Assembly (NCBI GenBank): GCA_964023205.1
Contig: OZ026840.1
Location: forward strand, 29,888,064 to 29,952,063
DNA from: Lutraria lutraria
Taxonomy: Eukaryota; Mollusca; Bivalvia; Venerida; Mactridae
Direction of reading: 5' to 3'
DNA: 64,000 nt
In this document: positions 37,001-52,000 of the stretch, one piece after another
Layout of the letters: every line of letters starts with the position of its first letter
Position numbering within the stretch: position 1 is the first letter of the stretch
Translations under genes and position numbers: made by a program
The notes under the pieces: generated by a model
What the model was told of the DNA's origin: nothing
Seen by the model: only the letters and a program-made list of their open reading frames with translations
Database searches by the model: none

Positions 37001-40000
37001 ATAACATAGACCCCGGATCGATCATGCTAAAAAACATCCATGGACGTTTCTGATTGTAATACATGCAGGGACGTCTTTTATGTTTTCTCTCCCATTGCTT
37101 ATTATCAGCCCTTCTATGTGGCTCAAACATGTGCTCAGGTTTCATTACTTGCTAGCAAGTTCGAAAGAATTAAACAGTCTTTTTACTTTTCTAGACTTCA
37201 TGAGCACATTTAAGGCATTGACCCTTTTGCTCCAAGCATAACAGTACAACTGGCTATATCATTCACTGGCATAGGGCATAAAATCTGTAAATGACATAAT
37301 GCATACAATCAGTTAATGGCATAGGGCATAAAATCTGTTAATGACATAGGGCATAAATTAGTTTATGACACAAGGCATACAATCAGTTTATGACATAAGG
37401 CATAAAACAGATTATGAGGATAAAGACATTCTAGTCTACACAAAAACAACAAAAGGAAATCTAATGTTTGTTGGAGCACTAAAGATTCTGAAAATTAATG
37501 TTTTACTTTGAACAACAGAGATGCAGGATTTTTTAACGACAGTTTCTTGTTGACATCATGCATCACAAATGTAGAAGTGTGAAAAATAAATAATCAATGC
37601 ATTTATAATAAAAAAACATTTTTTTTGTGATAATGGGTTGCCATAGCAACTAAGCACGTGCCAATATTTACCTATTGACTGGCTCATCGTAACTGCGTAA
37701 AGTAAATGGATGAAATTTATAGTATAACAGAGTTAGTACATTAAATAACAGAATGATTAATACTAGTGAGTAGTGACTTTCAACATGAAAAAAAAAATAT
37801 GTACTGCAGTCTCATTCCAAGAGCAGCTTATATCATACTTAAAGAACGGAAGATGTAAAGCATATAAGCCATAAAATAAATCTAAGGTATTTGAGGTTTC
37901 AGTGCAGTTTCACATAGAATTTTTTTAGGCAATGATCATTTTTGAATGCCACACTTTGCCTCTTAAGCACACATTTCTAGTGACACAAGCCATTTAAAAT
38001 TCTGGAGAAAATGGCATTTTTCAACTTTTCATTTTTGAATGACTTTCAGACGTTTTGGAATATTGTAAGCACTGTCACTAAAGCTACCAGGAATTTCTCT
38101 GAAAGTCTTTAAATACCAATACTTCAAAAGCTTTCGTCCCCCTGGATTTCTGTCAGGGGTGTGTCCTGGACCCACCATGGGCCCTGCGACTCTGGCTTTA
38201 AAAAGACACACACTTGAGATATTTCTGACCCTTGACAGTTATGTTAAAGTGAACCTTGGATAGGAAGTGAAAACTTCTAAGCTATTAATTATTCTGGCTA
38301 CAAATGTATTTGTTAGTTTTCATTGATCGTGCATACGAAGAAGTAGATATATAGTACTATTCATTAGGGACATGTCATTCCCCTTAACTACCAGTAAACA
38401 CTAATTTGCGATATAAGGCCATCCGTATAAAATTATTGGCTAGTAGAACTTTACGCAATGAACTCATTAAAAATTCACTGACCCTTAGAAATTGTTTTAA
38501 CAATTCTGATAATTTTTTCATCTTTTTGGTTTATATACAGTACAACCTCTCCAGAGCGGCCCTCTCTTGAGCAACAACCTCCCTTCAACAACACCATGAT
38601 TTTTTCCCATGGTGTGATTTAACTATTAATTTAACCTCACTAGAGCAATAACCTCTCAACAACAACATAATTTTGCTACTCCCAAAGAGTGTTGCTTTGT
38701 AGAGGAGGCACTGTACTAGATATGCTTACAATGTGAACAAAAAAATCTACCTACTAAAATTTAATGTATGGGACGCATAACTACAAACTACAAACCATTT
38801 TTTATTTAAGGTAATTAAGCCTTATTCCCAATTTTCACCTATGTTGAACTGGATGATAAAACTAATGAACTCTTAACGGCAGTAATGATATTCTACAGAT
38901 GCATAGCAATAATCAACTGAATGAATTGATCGACATCTTAAAAACGTTTAATGGAAAATTACATAAGCACATGATTTAATTGTACCGGTAGAAATGAAAA
39001 ATGTGATTTTTGACAAAACAAAAATATCCCTAAAAATAATGACTAAGACTTTCAAAAATCATGAAAAAAATGTTTAAATGTGAAAGAGAGGATAGGTCAA
39101 TGAATAATCCACAACCTGATGTATTAAGGGCTGCATTGGAACCTAAACTAAAGGGGTCAAATATATAGGACCCAATGCTCCAATTGGTAGAAAAACCCAT
39201 GCTTCCATTCATTTTTTTATGATACTAGCATCTATAATGTATGTATAATACTTGCCATCATTATTATTGACTTTACAGTCAAACCTGTGAACAAAGGCCA
39301 CCCTTGGGAAAATACATACAATGACAGTCCTTAATGGCCATTATTCACAGGGTGGTCTTTGATTCAGAGGTGGGCACTAACACAGGTTTTAAAATCATTA
39401 TCCAGGATATAAATGGCAGACCCACCTCCGTGGTCGAGTGGTTAAGGTCGCTGACTTCAAATCACTGTAACCTCTCACTGATAGAGGGTCGTGGGTTCGA
39501 GATTCGCTACCGACCATGTCTCTTTAAGTGAGAAAGTTGACATTTGCTTACGGAGGATGGCTGTCGGGTACTGGTTCTTCGAAGGAGCAATGTTTAGGTG
39601 AACTGTCAGCCTCATATGACTCTGACTGTTGAAAAGGGGGCGTAAAACTCGATATAAACAAACAAAAAGTTAAATGGCAGTCCTATATTATTTCACATAT
39701 TCTAATAAAATATGAAACATTTATTTTCATACTATAATAAATGAAACTGATTTTCACCATGCTTAAATATAGACATGCTTAGAGAGTACGAAAAAATGAT
39801 TAAGCCTGAATAAGTATAGCTGTGTGCCCAGTTACCTGACCGTACCTTAACTGTAAATTTTTTTGAAACAAATTGTGCTTCCAAAAAACTATAGGTATGA
39901 ACAAATGAAGGGTCAATGACCCCTAAAATCTATTTGTGTACAATGTCTGAGACCTTCACCCCTAAAAACTAAGTAAGTATGATCAAATCTAAGGACTGTG

Positions 40001-43000
40001 ACCCCTAAAAACTATATGAACATTGTGAGTGAACACCCAAAAACTAATTATGATCAAATTAAAGGGCTGTCATCACTAAAACCTATAAGTATGGTTGAAT
40101 TGGGGGAATTGTGACCCCTAAAAACTTATGTGATCATCATCAAACTGAGTGAACCCCTAAAACTATGTATGATTAATGTATATGTGACCATGATCCCTAG
40201 AAACCATGAACGATTGTGATGTATAAGATTCTTTCAATATTGATGATAATACAGAGCCCGTAAATGCAGCATAATTAAGTTGATTAAATAAATGTGAGTT
40301 AAGCAAACAACACAAACTAGAAAACTTCACTTACCTTTGACTCAAACTTAACATAATAAATAAGCAATGTTTGTGTTACTATGCATGATAAATGGAACAT
40401 AAGTAATGTCATGACATGGGTGTATGCTAAATTGTTCCCGACTTAACGTCACTTGCCTGTTGTCTAGAACAAGTAAAGATTTTCCTAAACATAAGAAAAT
40501 TGACATTTTACCAAATTTAGTATAAATTATGCTAAATATCTAAATTCACAAATTAGTATACTCAGTCAAACTGGTGAACTAAGGCCACCATTAGGAAAGA
40601 CAATATCGAGGGCTCAGCGCAACACTGTCATAAGTTGTTCTTATTTCAATATGAGTTACGACACTGTTGCGTTGAACCCTCGATATGTGACCTTTATGAA
40701 CAGGTAACCTTTCTTCAAAGGTCATTTATTCTAGATAATCAATGGTCTTTTTTAAAGAATGGCTTATTTCACTGAGTGGCCTTTATTTGGAGGTGGCTGG
40801 TTACACTGGTTTGACTGTATATTCACTTTTGAATAATTAAATCATAAGCTGAAAATAGTTCAACCCTTTGCAATAAATGATACAGTCAATCATATGACTG
40901 ACAGTCACTTGCATTCTTAAATAAGGTATATAAAATATTAGCTACTACAACTAATTAAATGATTGCTTTTTAGACACTAAAGATGGATATGGGAACGAAC
41001 AGCATGATTCAGACATGATTTAACATAACCTACGCATTCAGATTGAAAGAAAAACAATTTGTTCATAATACTATAGGCATGCATACATCTTTTTTTTCAC
41101 ATACAGTAAATTTCGCAATTTTAATCAAAATCTAATATTCGTGAGCTAATTTTTACAATTTAACACAGTAAATATTTCCTTTCATTTGTCATTAATTCTA
41201 AGTATTTTTATTGTTCATGAATTTTTCACTTGAGCTAAAAGCAAATATAAGTTGATATTTATGAAGAACAAACAATGCACAGTACCATAAATAACTACAA
41301 CATATTGTTTTCTTTGTAACTAACCAGTAATTATGACTGATTTTGAAACCCATTTGCCGCAAAAGAATCAAGCCAACTCATAACATACAAATCAAGAGTA
41401 ATTACCCCACCCTTTTATTAAAATACCCCGTCCCCATTTTCAATGAATAGACCATGACACCTCCATAACTTTTTACATGTTTTCAACAAAATTTTATAAG
41501 AAATAAGAACATCCTTAATTCAGTCATTATTTACATTGTTAATGTCAGATGAATAAATTCAATATCCATCTTTCTCTACAAGTAAAGTAGAAAGTTATGA
41601 TTTTAAGTTTCAACATTAAATTGTTAATAAAAATATCAGTTTTATTTATACAAACATATTATTCAATTCTATTAAACTGTCAAAAATGAATATATAATTA
41701 CAAAATTGGTGAATGCATTCATTTTTAGCAAAATAACAACATCAATATTTTCCTTTTTAGTTTTATTTTACAGCAAAGGAGTGTTCCATTAAATTATAGG
41801 TTAAACACATGTACATTCAACAACAGATATAACAGAGATTATCAAAAAATTAACAAAAGTTGGTGAATCTTGGCATAGCTAAAAATAAATGCAGGCATCA
41901 ACTGTGAAATTATGCAGCTTTGACAGTTAAAAAAAATCGCACTAGACTAATACCTAACCATGTTGACATTTGATACGAAGGTAAATATGTTGCTTTAAGT
42001 ATATGTGCAAATTGGCCCTGAACAGGATGCAAAAGTTTTTTATGGATTTTAAAACCAGACACTGAAAGTTCATTATTTCTAAGGCAGTGCCTAATTATAT
42101 CCAACTGTTTGATTGCACCATCGAACAGTATCAAAGCTCCTGAGATAATAAGCAAACCCATCACCTTTTATACGAAAAAGAAAATCCCAACAGAGACAGT
42201 GAGTTATTGAGCTTGAATTATTATCGCCACAGGGATACTCCCAAAAGGACAAAGAAACAAAGACTGACTCAAGAAACTGCAACTTAATGCCCCCAAAAAA
42301 TGATTGATTTCATGATAGAGAAACATTATAACGTGAATTTTTCTTACAATTATAAAACTACTTACTTGTAATTCTGCTCTAAATTCTTCTTGAATTCCAC
42401 TTCTAATGGTGCGAAGATGGTGGGTGAACACAGATAGATACCACAATTTATAGTTGTACTGATAAATGTCTCTGGCTTCTCAACATAGTGCATCACCTAG
42501 TTAAATACAAATCATGGACGTATTTAGCTACAATATGTATTCATGGAAAACTGTAGCTCAGCTCATCTGGTTTTTGAAAACTTAACGATATTTCGAGGGC
42601 TCAGCGCAACACTGTCGTAACTTGTTCTTATTTCAATATGAGTTACGACACTGTTGCGTTGAACCCTCGAATTGTGCTTTCCATAGTCGTCACTCGCTCA
42701 GTGCGCATGAATTTTAATGTGGACCGAAGAACTACATTTTCTACTTCCGCTATTCAATTGTTAAACTAGTTTCCATTCCATGATGCAGTGCAAGTCTATG
42801 TAAGTTCAGTTTCCATGAGTACCTTCAGTACTTTGATTCAGTTATGCATCTAACAGTAAGAATTTATCATCATAATTAAACATTGACATATAGACACAAA
42901 TGTGTATGTATTTTGAATGGGTCAACATTTTTACCAAGATTTATAGAAATAACACAAACCAAAAACTGTTGATAGAGTAACAATTGAACAAAAATAATAA

Positions 43001-46000
43001 ATTAAGGAACAAAATGAAAGACGCTTAGGCAATGTATACTACTCAAATTTGATAAGGATCACTTATTCAATGTTTGAATGTCCGTACATACAAATACCGG
43101 TATATAATGTATACAGATAATATACTAAAACATGGGATTGAGTTCTACAGCCATGTTTAGGATGCAACCAATTTTTGGTCCCGATTTTGGAAGTAAAAAA
43201 GTATGTCTTATACATGGGCGTTTACGGTATATAATGTATACAGACAATATACTTCAATCAGGGCCCTAGCTGCACTTTAGGGGAAGGGGCCCTCAGGTAG
43301 GGGAATTTCGCGTCATTTTGATGGAAAAGGGGAATTTCAGGGAATTTTTTTCAACTGCTTTATAACCCTGCAATAAGCATTTTAAGCTTAAAATGGCTGT
43401 ATTTAGATATATTAAATACATGAAATATACAATTAATCAAAGAATGATAACTTAATATCAACCATTTATTATGGCATTTAAGCATTTTTTTTTTTTTTGA
43501 GGGGAATTTTTATCAAAAATAGGGGAAAAAAGTATATGTTTCTAGGAGGGGAATGGGGCCGAATTTCGGCCCCAAAAAACGTCAAATGAGGGCCCTGTGA
43601 CAATAAACATCATTTGTTTAATCATTTTGCACTGGTATATGATGCTTGAAAGACCTAATTTTCATCAAATCAAATCAACAGTAGCAATAAAATAATGAAG
43701 CAATCAGTGCAAGCAATATCGCTAGTGGTCCTTATCAAACTTTGAGTAGTATATATAATTCTCTATCCGAGGAACTGAAAATACAATGAAGAAGCATAGT
43801 GTATATCCTGAAAGGTGTCTTTTAAAGGTGAGGATGTAAAGCGTATAACAACCTACAATATCACCTTATCTCCAATGTCATAGTGTATTTTATGTAACAA
43901 AAAGACAGAATACAAGAAACAAAACATAAATGATCAATAATGGATATACACATCTTTATAAGATAAGGCAAAAAAAATCCTAGTTTCCACATCCACATCC
44001 AACCTTTCTGGCTATCATTCTATTTTTTCTTGCCAAATTTACATTTAAATACATACATGTATACTTCTGAACAAAAAAGTTTTGATTAAAATCTACCATC
44101 TTAAAGATCTTTTAGTTTTTAGGGGCCTGATCAACAAAGTCAAAAGAATGATCATTTAAAAATAAACACGCACTAATGTTTATAATATGAATATATACGA
44201 GCATAAAGAAGAAGCTACTTTCAATAAAGGCTTAATTACGCCACTAGTGACAGCTTGACTTAACCTCATACGTACAGACAGACGGACAAGGCTATCATTA
44301 CATGGCCCCCAATCATTTGATGCCAGGGAATAAAAATCTACAGGTATCAAACAAAATTATTTAAATATAGATAAGTTACATGCACACATGCAAAGAAAAA
44401 GCCCTCAGTTTCACCCCAAACATTTTATCCCTAGAAATTACTCAGAATTAGTGATCCAACAAGGAAAATAAATATATTATTCATTATGAATGATGACAGT
44501 CATAAGAAATGTTTGGTTATTCTATGTTACCTGGGCCTTTTTCATATAAGCTTCTTAAGATTGTTCTAACGAATATTTTTTTCCTAAGGAGCTTCATGAA
44601 CACAGGGCCCAGATTTGAGGAATATCCCTAGTCAAAAAAGAAATACAAATACCATATCTTTCTTAATTAACATTCCCTCTCTAATCAACACCCCTGGGAA
44701 TTTTAAAAGTAAAATTTCTTTTCTAAGGAAAGTCTAAATAAAAAAAATTAATGGAGCCTAAAATCAAAAGAATTTTTTTTTAAAATTCAGAAGTGGAAGT
44801 ATTATAATAAAGAGATTTTTCAAACATTTTTTAACAAATTTTGACAATTCAATTGTAATGGTACTAATAAATGCTTATACTATTTTGTTAGCATATTAAG
44901 TATATATTGAAATACCCACAGGTACACAGATATACAAAATGTACATATACCTGTACTTCATATAACAGGTAAAATTCCACATATTTTCTTTAAAAGTTTT
45001 CAATGTTTAGACTTAAAGACGTTTTCGGTAGTTCAATACATTTTTCATCTAGACATATAGGAAAAAATAAAACTGAACAATGATTTTTTTTTAAACTTTG
45101 CATAATTGTAGCATATGATAACAGAAACATTTTAAGCTAAAAAAATTGGGGGTCACTGATATCGTTTTTGAGTTATCTGCCCTTGAATGTGAATTTTTGC
45201 TCATTTAAGGTCATTTCAAGGGCAGATAAAATTCATTGATCAGTTTTAATTTTTCCTATGCGCCATGTGAAAAATGTAGCAAACTATAGAAAAGGACTTT
45301 AACGAAGGCAATGCACTGAATTTGTTAGTTTGAGTTTTACATCCCGTTTCAACAGTCATATTAGGCAGACAGTTCACCTAACCATTGTTCCTGGGAAGAA
45401 CCAGTAATTGTCTCCCTGTCCACTTTCTCGCATAATGAGACATGGTCGGTAGCTCAAACCCTCTATCAGTGAGAGGTTACAGAATTTGAAGTCAGTGACC
45501 TTAACCACAAGACAGAGGCGGGGTTTACACTGAAACCAGTGTACAGAATATGCAAACTTATTCCAAAACAAAACTGCATACAATTTTATCCCTCACACTC
45601 AATTGTCACTCAGTAAAATTGGAGGAAAGGTTTTAGGTCTTGACCAATCTACAGGTCTGCTTGTAATTATGAGTAGAAATCAAAGCAGGACAAGTTTACA
45701 TAGCTGGTCGTCCAGCAGGACTAGTGACCCAATCTCATATTTATCCTGAGTGACCTTAAACCTCAAATTTATCCCTAGATGTTGCATTTAACCAATAGTC
45801 ATACTATTGGCAGCTGGTGGTAAAATTGGTGTAAAATAAGCTGGCCTTAATTCATAGTTATACACATTATAAAATATTTCATGTAATGAATTTTATTAAA
45901 TTTTGATTTTGAGTTTCACGAATAACTCTGGCAGTGATCCTTAATGCATGAATTCATTGACTAAAGATTTGATACTTACATACTAATCTATCGCATGAAA

Positions 46001-49000
46001 TACATTTATATCAAAAAAGCAATTAATTGCAATAAAATTGAAATATATTGCCATTTTAGCCATTCATTTGAATCAATGACAAAGCTATGAATAAGTCAGG
46101 CTTAAATTAAAATTAAGTTTGTTTGCCCTTTACCGACCGACCCGAAAAAATCATGCCGACTCAAAACATTTTATTTCAAAATCTGGGAGAACTTTTTTTT
46201 AATATTCGGGAAAATATACATGTACTCAGTGCTTTCGATAAACAATTAAAGTAATGATGGAAAACAATCATATGTGATAAGGCACTGAGTACATGTTTTA
46301 CTTTATGGCTTATTAAATCACACAATAAATTGTTGTATGGTAGCAGAATACATAAAATGACCATAGAATGCTTCTAGATAAAATAATAATTTCATGCTAG
46401 GTAAAAATAAGATAAAATATTTTTCCTACCTACCAACCCTCTTCTAAAATTCAGGGTCGGTAAAGAGCAAACAAACATATCTTTAATTTAGGCCTCAAGT
46501 GTTTCAGAGCAAATTAGCTCAGCTGAAAAAACCCCAAGAGACAAGCCACTAGTCTTGTTTACAGTTCCGTGACCAAAAAGATAGGGCACATAGGTTGCAA
46601 AACTTTTCTTTCCTAATGTTTTCTAAACATACCTTTTTGTACATTAAAGATATGAGTTGTCCTAAAATATTTTCACACTTAGGATTTTATTAATCATTGG
46701 AGTCAGAAATTTTAGAGTTGGCGCTATAAAAAGGGTCATTCAGAAAACTGTGAACAAGACTTTTTTCTGCTTGGCTGAACGTCACAAGTTTAGGCCAACT
46801 TATGAGTCAGAACAATAACCCACAATGGTAAACCTACAAATATAATCTATACATGTACCTGACCAAAGCTATACGCCTATAAACATAAAATACAAGCATA
46901 ATATGGGTAAATAAAAACATTCTATCATTATTTTTTTCAATACTATTTCTTAGGCCTCTGTTATAGAAGGTGAAAAATAACTGATTCTATCTATTAATTA
47001 AGCTGGTGACAATCCAATGCATGATATATGGAAAATAATATTTTTTATCAAATGAAGAATGAGTAAAGAATTTTCATGAGGCAAATGTTAGAGTATTACA
47101 TACATACCTCATGAGTGTTTTTATTCTCGACAATACATCCATATGTTAATGATTGTTGCCTAGTAGCCTGAAAAGTATACATACATGTATTCTGCAATTG
47201 GTCTAAAGCAAAAATTAACTCTAATAGGTTACAAAATACACAACAAAACTCAGTAATAATTTCTAAAGATGCTTTACAGCTCTATTCATTTGAATCAAAA
47301 CTTTAAATTTCCCATAACATAAATTAATTATTTTAATTATTTTTTGTCAATCTAATGGTATCATGTCACTTAACTAAGCTGTCTGTCCAACTGTACCGTA
47401 CCATGATGATAAAGTTATAATAAAATCTTAAGTGTGTGCAAACCTAAGAAACAAAATCCTTCACTTCAATATTCAGGTAAAAATCTAACTTTAAAATAAT
47501 GATAAAATCAGTACAAATACTTAGTCATAACTAAACAATACATATAACGACATATCAAAATTTAAGTCAGAAATTTAATATTTGTAGTTGTAGTCGTGGT
47601 TCTGCAATCAATACAAGGATGTGTTTTGTTCAAATCGTAACTAGGGTCACTGTTGTCAAATGATATCGATCTCTAACTTTTAACATAAGCACATCACTTA
47701 GGACTGTGAGTTAGAAACCGTTCCAAACCCTGAAAAATGCACATATTATGAACCTGACAAGCTGGCTTATAGAAGGTCATTGGTTTTATCAGAGGGTTTG
47801 TCACTTTCTATCTATAGATCTATAGATACTGCCCAACTTACGTTTCGGGTAACACTGGCACAGGTCTAAGGTTTTCCTCCACCGTTAAAGATGAAAATGT
47901 AAAAAAATGACACTGACTGTCGTAGTTACATTAAACCCTAAAGATACAATCAAATCTTAATTGTCAATTCAAACTGTAAACTGATACACTACCTCTGTTC
48001 CAAGAATGGTGCAGAACGATCCTGTTGGCTTGCTGACATGGAATTTAAGCATATCATTCAATGGGAAGTCACCGCACACATCAGCATTCATAACAAAGAA
48101 GTAGTCAGGATTTCCAGCTAAAATCTGGTCTCTAAAATGGTAGATACCACCAGCCGTTCCAAGGGCAGTATACTCTTGCAGATATCTGATTTAAGTTATG
48201 AAACAAACATGTGAGCATGTATGGTAAAAGATCATTAGGCAACAAAAAACAAATTGAAAGGTAACTGGAATGAGGTGTGAATATATATATTATATGCATT
48301 AATATTTTCAGTGGGTTCAACCAAAGGGGTTCGTCACAAAAAAAAGAAAGATTTTTTTCCATGTAACCTGTATATATATAGAAGGGAAAGAACTTTGACA
48401 ATTTAATTTGAATTTTCCAACGCATGTTATAAACTTCCATGTTATTGCAATGCAGTACAAACTATTTAACTCATATATAGTGCAATGTGTGGGCAACTCA
48501 ACATGCTAACAGAAAATGCATACTTTTACTACCTTTAAAGATAGTTTAAACTTGCTATTGAAGATTTTTCACTCGAAAAATGGTCAAATTTTACAAAAAG
48601 ACACACTGTCATAAAATCGTAGCGTGTTCAAATCTATATACAAAATTTTTTTTTTGATTTTTTTTTTTCGTGACAAACCCCTTTGGGTTCAACAACATTA
48701 ATTTTTTCAACAATATTTCAGTTATATATGGAAGCTGGTTCACTTAAGGCAAATTTTTATAAATTTTCATAAAAGGGCATGACCTGCGGTAACTGGGATT
48801 TGACCAAGATCGCCAGGTTACAAGACCAGCACACTTACCACTGCAGGACCACATAAAGAAAATTACTTGTTTTATCAAAAATACAGACTCATAATACAAA
48901 TTTACGTCTCTTTAATTATTTAATAAATGATCATTATAGAAATAATATGGGTATGAGAGCCACAATGTTACACTAGTAGCAACAAATTTTAATATAATGT

Positions 49001-52000
49001 TGATAAATATCAAGTAGACATTGAAATTTAAATTTACATGTGCTGAGAAATACAAATGGCATTTAATTTGTATGAATACATTTTTTTTTCAATCAGTTCT
49101 TTGAGATATTAAGGGATATCCAGGGTTTTACACTGACTTTAAGTATTGGGTCCTTGGAACTCAGGTTGCAGGGTCATCAATAAGTTTGTGGCCAACAGGC
49201 CCAAAAGCTAGACTAACAGGCCAGCTAGGGGAGTCTGGGCATTTTCAAGCAATATTTGATAAACTTTTGAGATTCCTAACCGGCCCAAACACATTTCCAA
49301 GCAGCAAAATTGGCCTGCAGCCTGCAGTTATTGAGAACCCAGGGTTGTTGTTTTAGTTGGGTACTGTCATATATTTCACGGGTCCCTATGGCATTCTGTG
49401 TTACAGTTTATTACATGTATTGAATTTTTGTAATATAATATTTTGAAAATAGCTTGTTGAATCTCATGTAGTGACCTCCCTTACTTGATTGCCATGAGTA
49501 TATACTATGAAAAGCCATATTAGAACTCGATTTGGAAATTTTCAGGGGTCCTGAGTAGAATTCTTGGCGTATCTAAAGCAGAAAAATGCGTCTTGTATTC
49601 CCTGATTATCTTACATTAACCTGTTAAATTATTTACCTTATTTGAATTTTAAACTGCTGTTGGGCTTGCGTAATAAATCGATTCAAAGCATCATTAGGTT
49701 GGTAAAATCCAATTAGAATTACTTCTTTCATGCCATCAACCTATAGGCATAAAGCAATAAAACAAATACACAAATCAATAGATTATATTTAATCATTACA
49801 TGTAGATGCAAAAACACACAATCAGGCCGTTTTTCACCGCCGTTCCCCAAGAAAAAGTCTACATTTTTCCCCACTGAGAGAAACTTTTCCCCATGATTAG
49901 AAAAGCATTAGTGTTTCACAATGCAAATTTCCCCCATCAAAGGGACTCAATACCTGTTTGCCAAAACAATAAGAAAGGGCTGACAATGTACTTCAGGTTA
50001 TCAATGATAAATAGACATTAAAAGTTGATGATCCTTGGCTGATAATAATTTGAATAATCAACAAAATTTCCTACGAATATGTATATGTAACAGTAAATTT
50101 TATCATTTAGTACAAGTTCCCAAGAGTCTAAAGCTTTATTTCGTAAAATTTTAAGAGTCAATATGCCGTTTTAAGGGTCAATTGAGAGCCCTGTGTTAGT
50201 TATGAATAAATGAATTGATTTTTAATAAAGACAAGCATAGAACAATTGCATAAATTTACTAAATGAATCAAATGATCAAATTCATTAGTAAAAAATGTCA
50301 TTAGATTGACCTGTAGGATTACACCTTGGCTGTAGCCATCAATGTTACAACCTGTTGGTAGTTAAATGTAAGAAGGATCAGTCAGTACACTCTATCAACA
50401 TGTCGAGGGTTCAGCGCAACAGTGTCGTAACTCATATTGAAATAAGAACAAGTTACGACAGTGTTGCGCTCAGCCCTCGATGTACTAGTTCAACCTTTTT
50501 GCCCTTAACACAATATGACCATGTTTACCCTTCCCGAGGGCCCCACTACCGTTCCCCTAAAGGAAAAAAACACTGAATTTTTACCTGGGCAGCAGCTTCT
50601 ACATGGTGATGAATAATTGGAAAACCAGCAACAGGGAACAATGGTTTTGGTGTCTCAAGTGATAGAGGACGGAATCTGGTTCCTACAAAAATGTAATGAA
50701 ATCTCAATATCTTACTTAAAACTATTAAACATAAATAATAATTATTATCGTTCCCTCCATGCCTTTTATACAGTGTCTGATTTAAACTCGGGAAATGTGT
50801 TATTGCAATGAACAGTCACTCATGCTCAAACTTCTAAAGACCTCGATTTTCTCGTAATTAGCAGCAGGTAGTTGTATTTAGAGGTAGATGCAACTTCCTC
50901 GATAATCGTATATGTATTAACATAAGGTGTCGTCGCCTAGCTGGTGTATAGATGATCAATAATTAATCGATATTCTATTGTTTTAGCAATGTAGTACCGT
51001 AGCATAGCGGGTGAGTATTAGACGCCTGTTATTAAAGTGGCTGTTGTTTTATTAATTATGGACTAATTCTTTTAAATGTAACCTTGTTAGAAAGCTGAAA
51101 TATAGCCAATTTTGGAAGTGTACTTATTTTTCCCTATCTTATAAATTGATCGAGAAATGACGAGTTAAATTAGATTCATTTTTTTTCGTTTATCACGCTG
51201 TGGTGGAAACATGCCCGACTTTGTGTACATGTTCAAATAAAATTGTCAAGTTTTTGTCAATCATAAACCGATTGTTTTTTAAGTAACCATGTTAAAAAGC
51301 TGAAAGATAGCTGATTTTAGAAATGTACTTATTGTTTCCCTATCTTATAAATTGATCGAGAAATGACGAGTTTAATGAGATTTTTTTTTTCGTTTTTCGC
51401 GCCGTGGTGAAAAAAATGCCCGACATTGTGCACATGTTTTAGTTAAATGATCATTATCTTTTCACCAAAACATTTAATAAATATTGGAAGTAACAGAAGA
51501 TTGTGTGCAGTAAGTGTTCCCACTATCATTTTTGGTATAAGAAGTGAGGAAAACCACTTCATGTATGTCGCAGTAAGAGGCATATATTTTTTAAAAGTTG
51601 TCAATTCGACCCCTTTTTAGAGAAATTTCACAACTACACAGAGGAAACATTGTCAACAAAATCGCCTAACAAATCAATGCAGATGATTCTTTGATGTATC
51701 AATCATTGAAAAACATTGATTTTGAACAAATGCATCCATATTTCTTTACGCCTGTTCTGCACCAATTTACCACTTATTAACGTCTTTCCGCCAATTTTCC
51801 GCCATTTTTCAAAATACTCGATCGGCAATGTCGAACTTTTCCCCATTAAATTAGCCTAATTACATGACGATACATCAAAATTATTCATGCATGCTTAATC
51901 TCAAAGTACTTAACTATTACATTATACCATAAATATTTTCCGAAGATCAGCAATGATACGGCATAAATCAATAAAAGTTATACTATATGTCCATTCTTTT

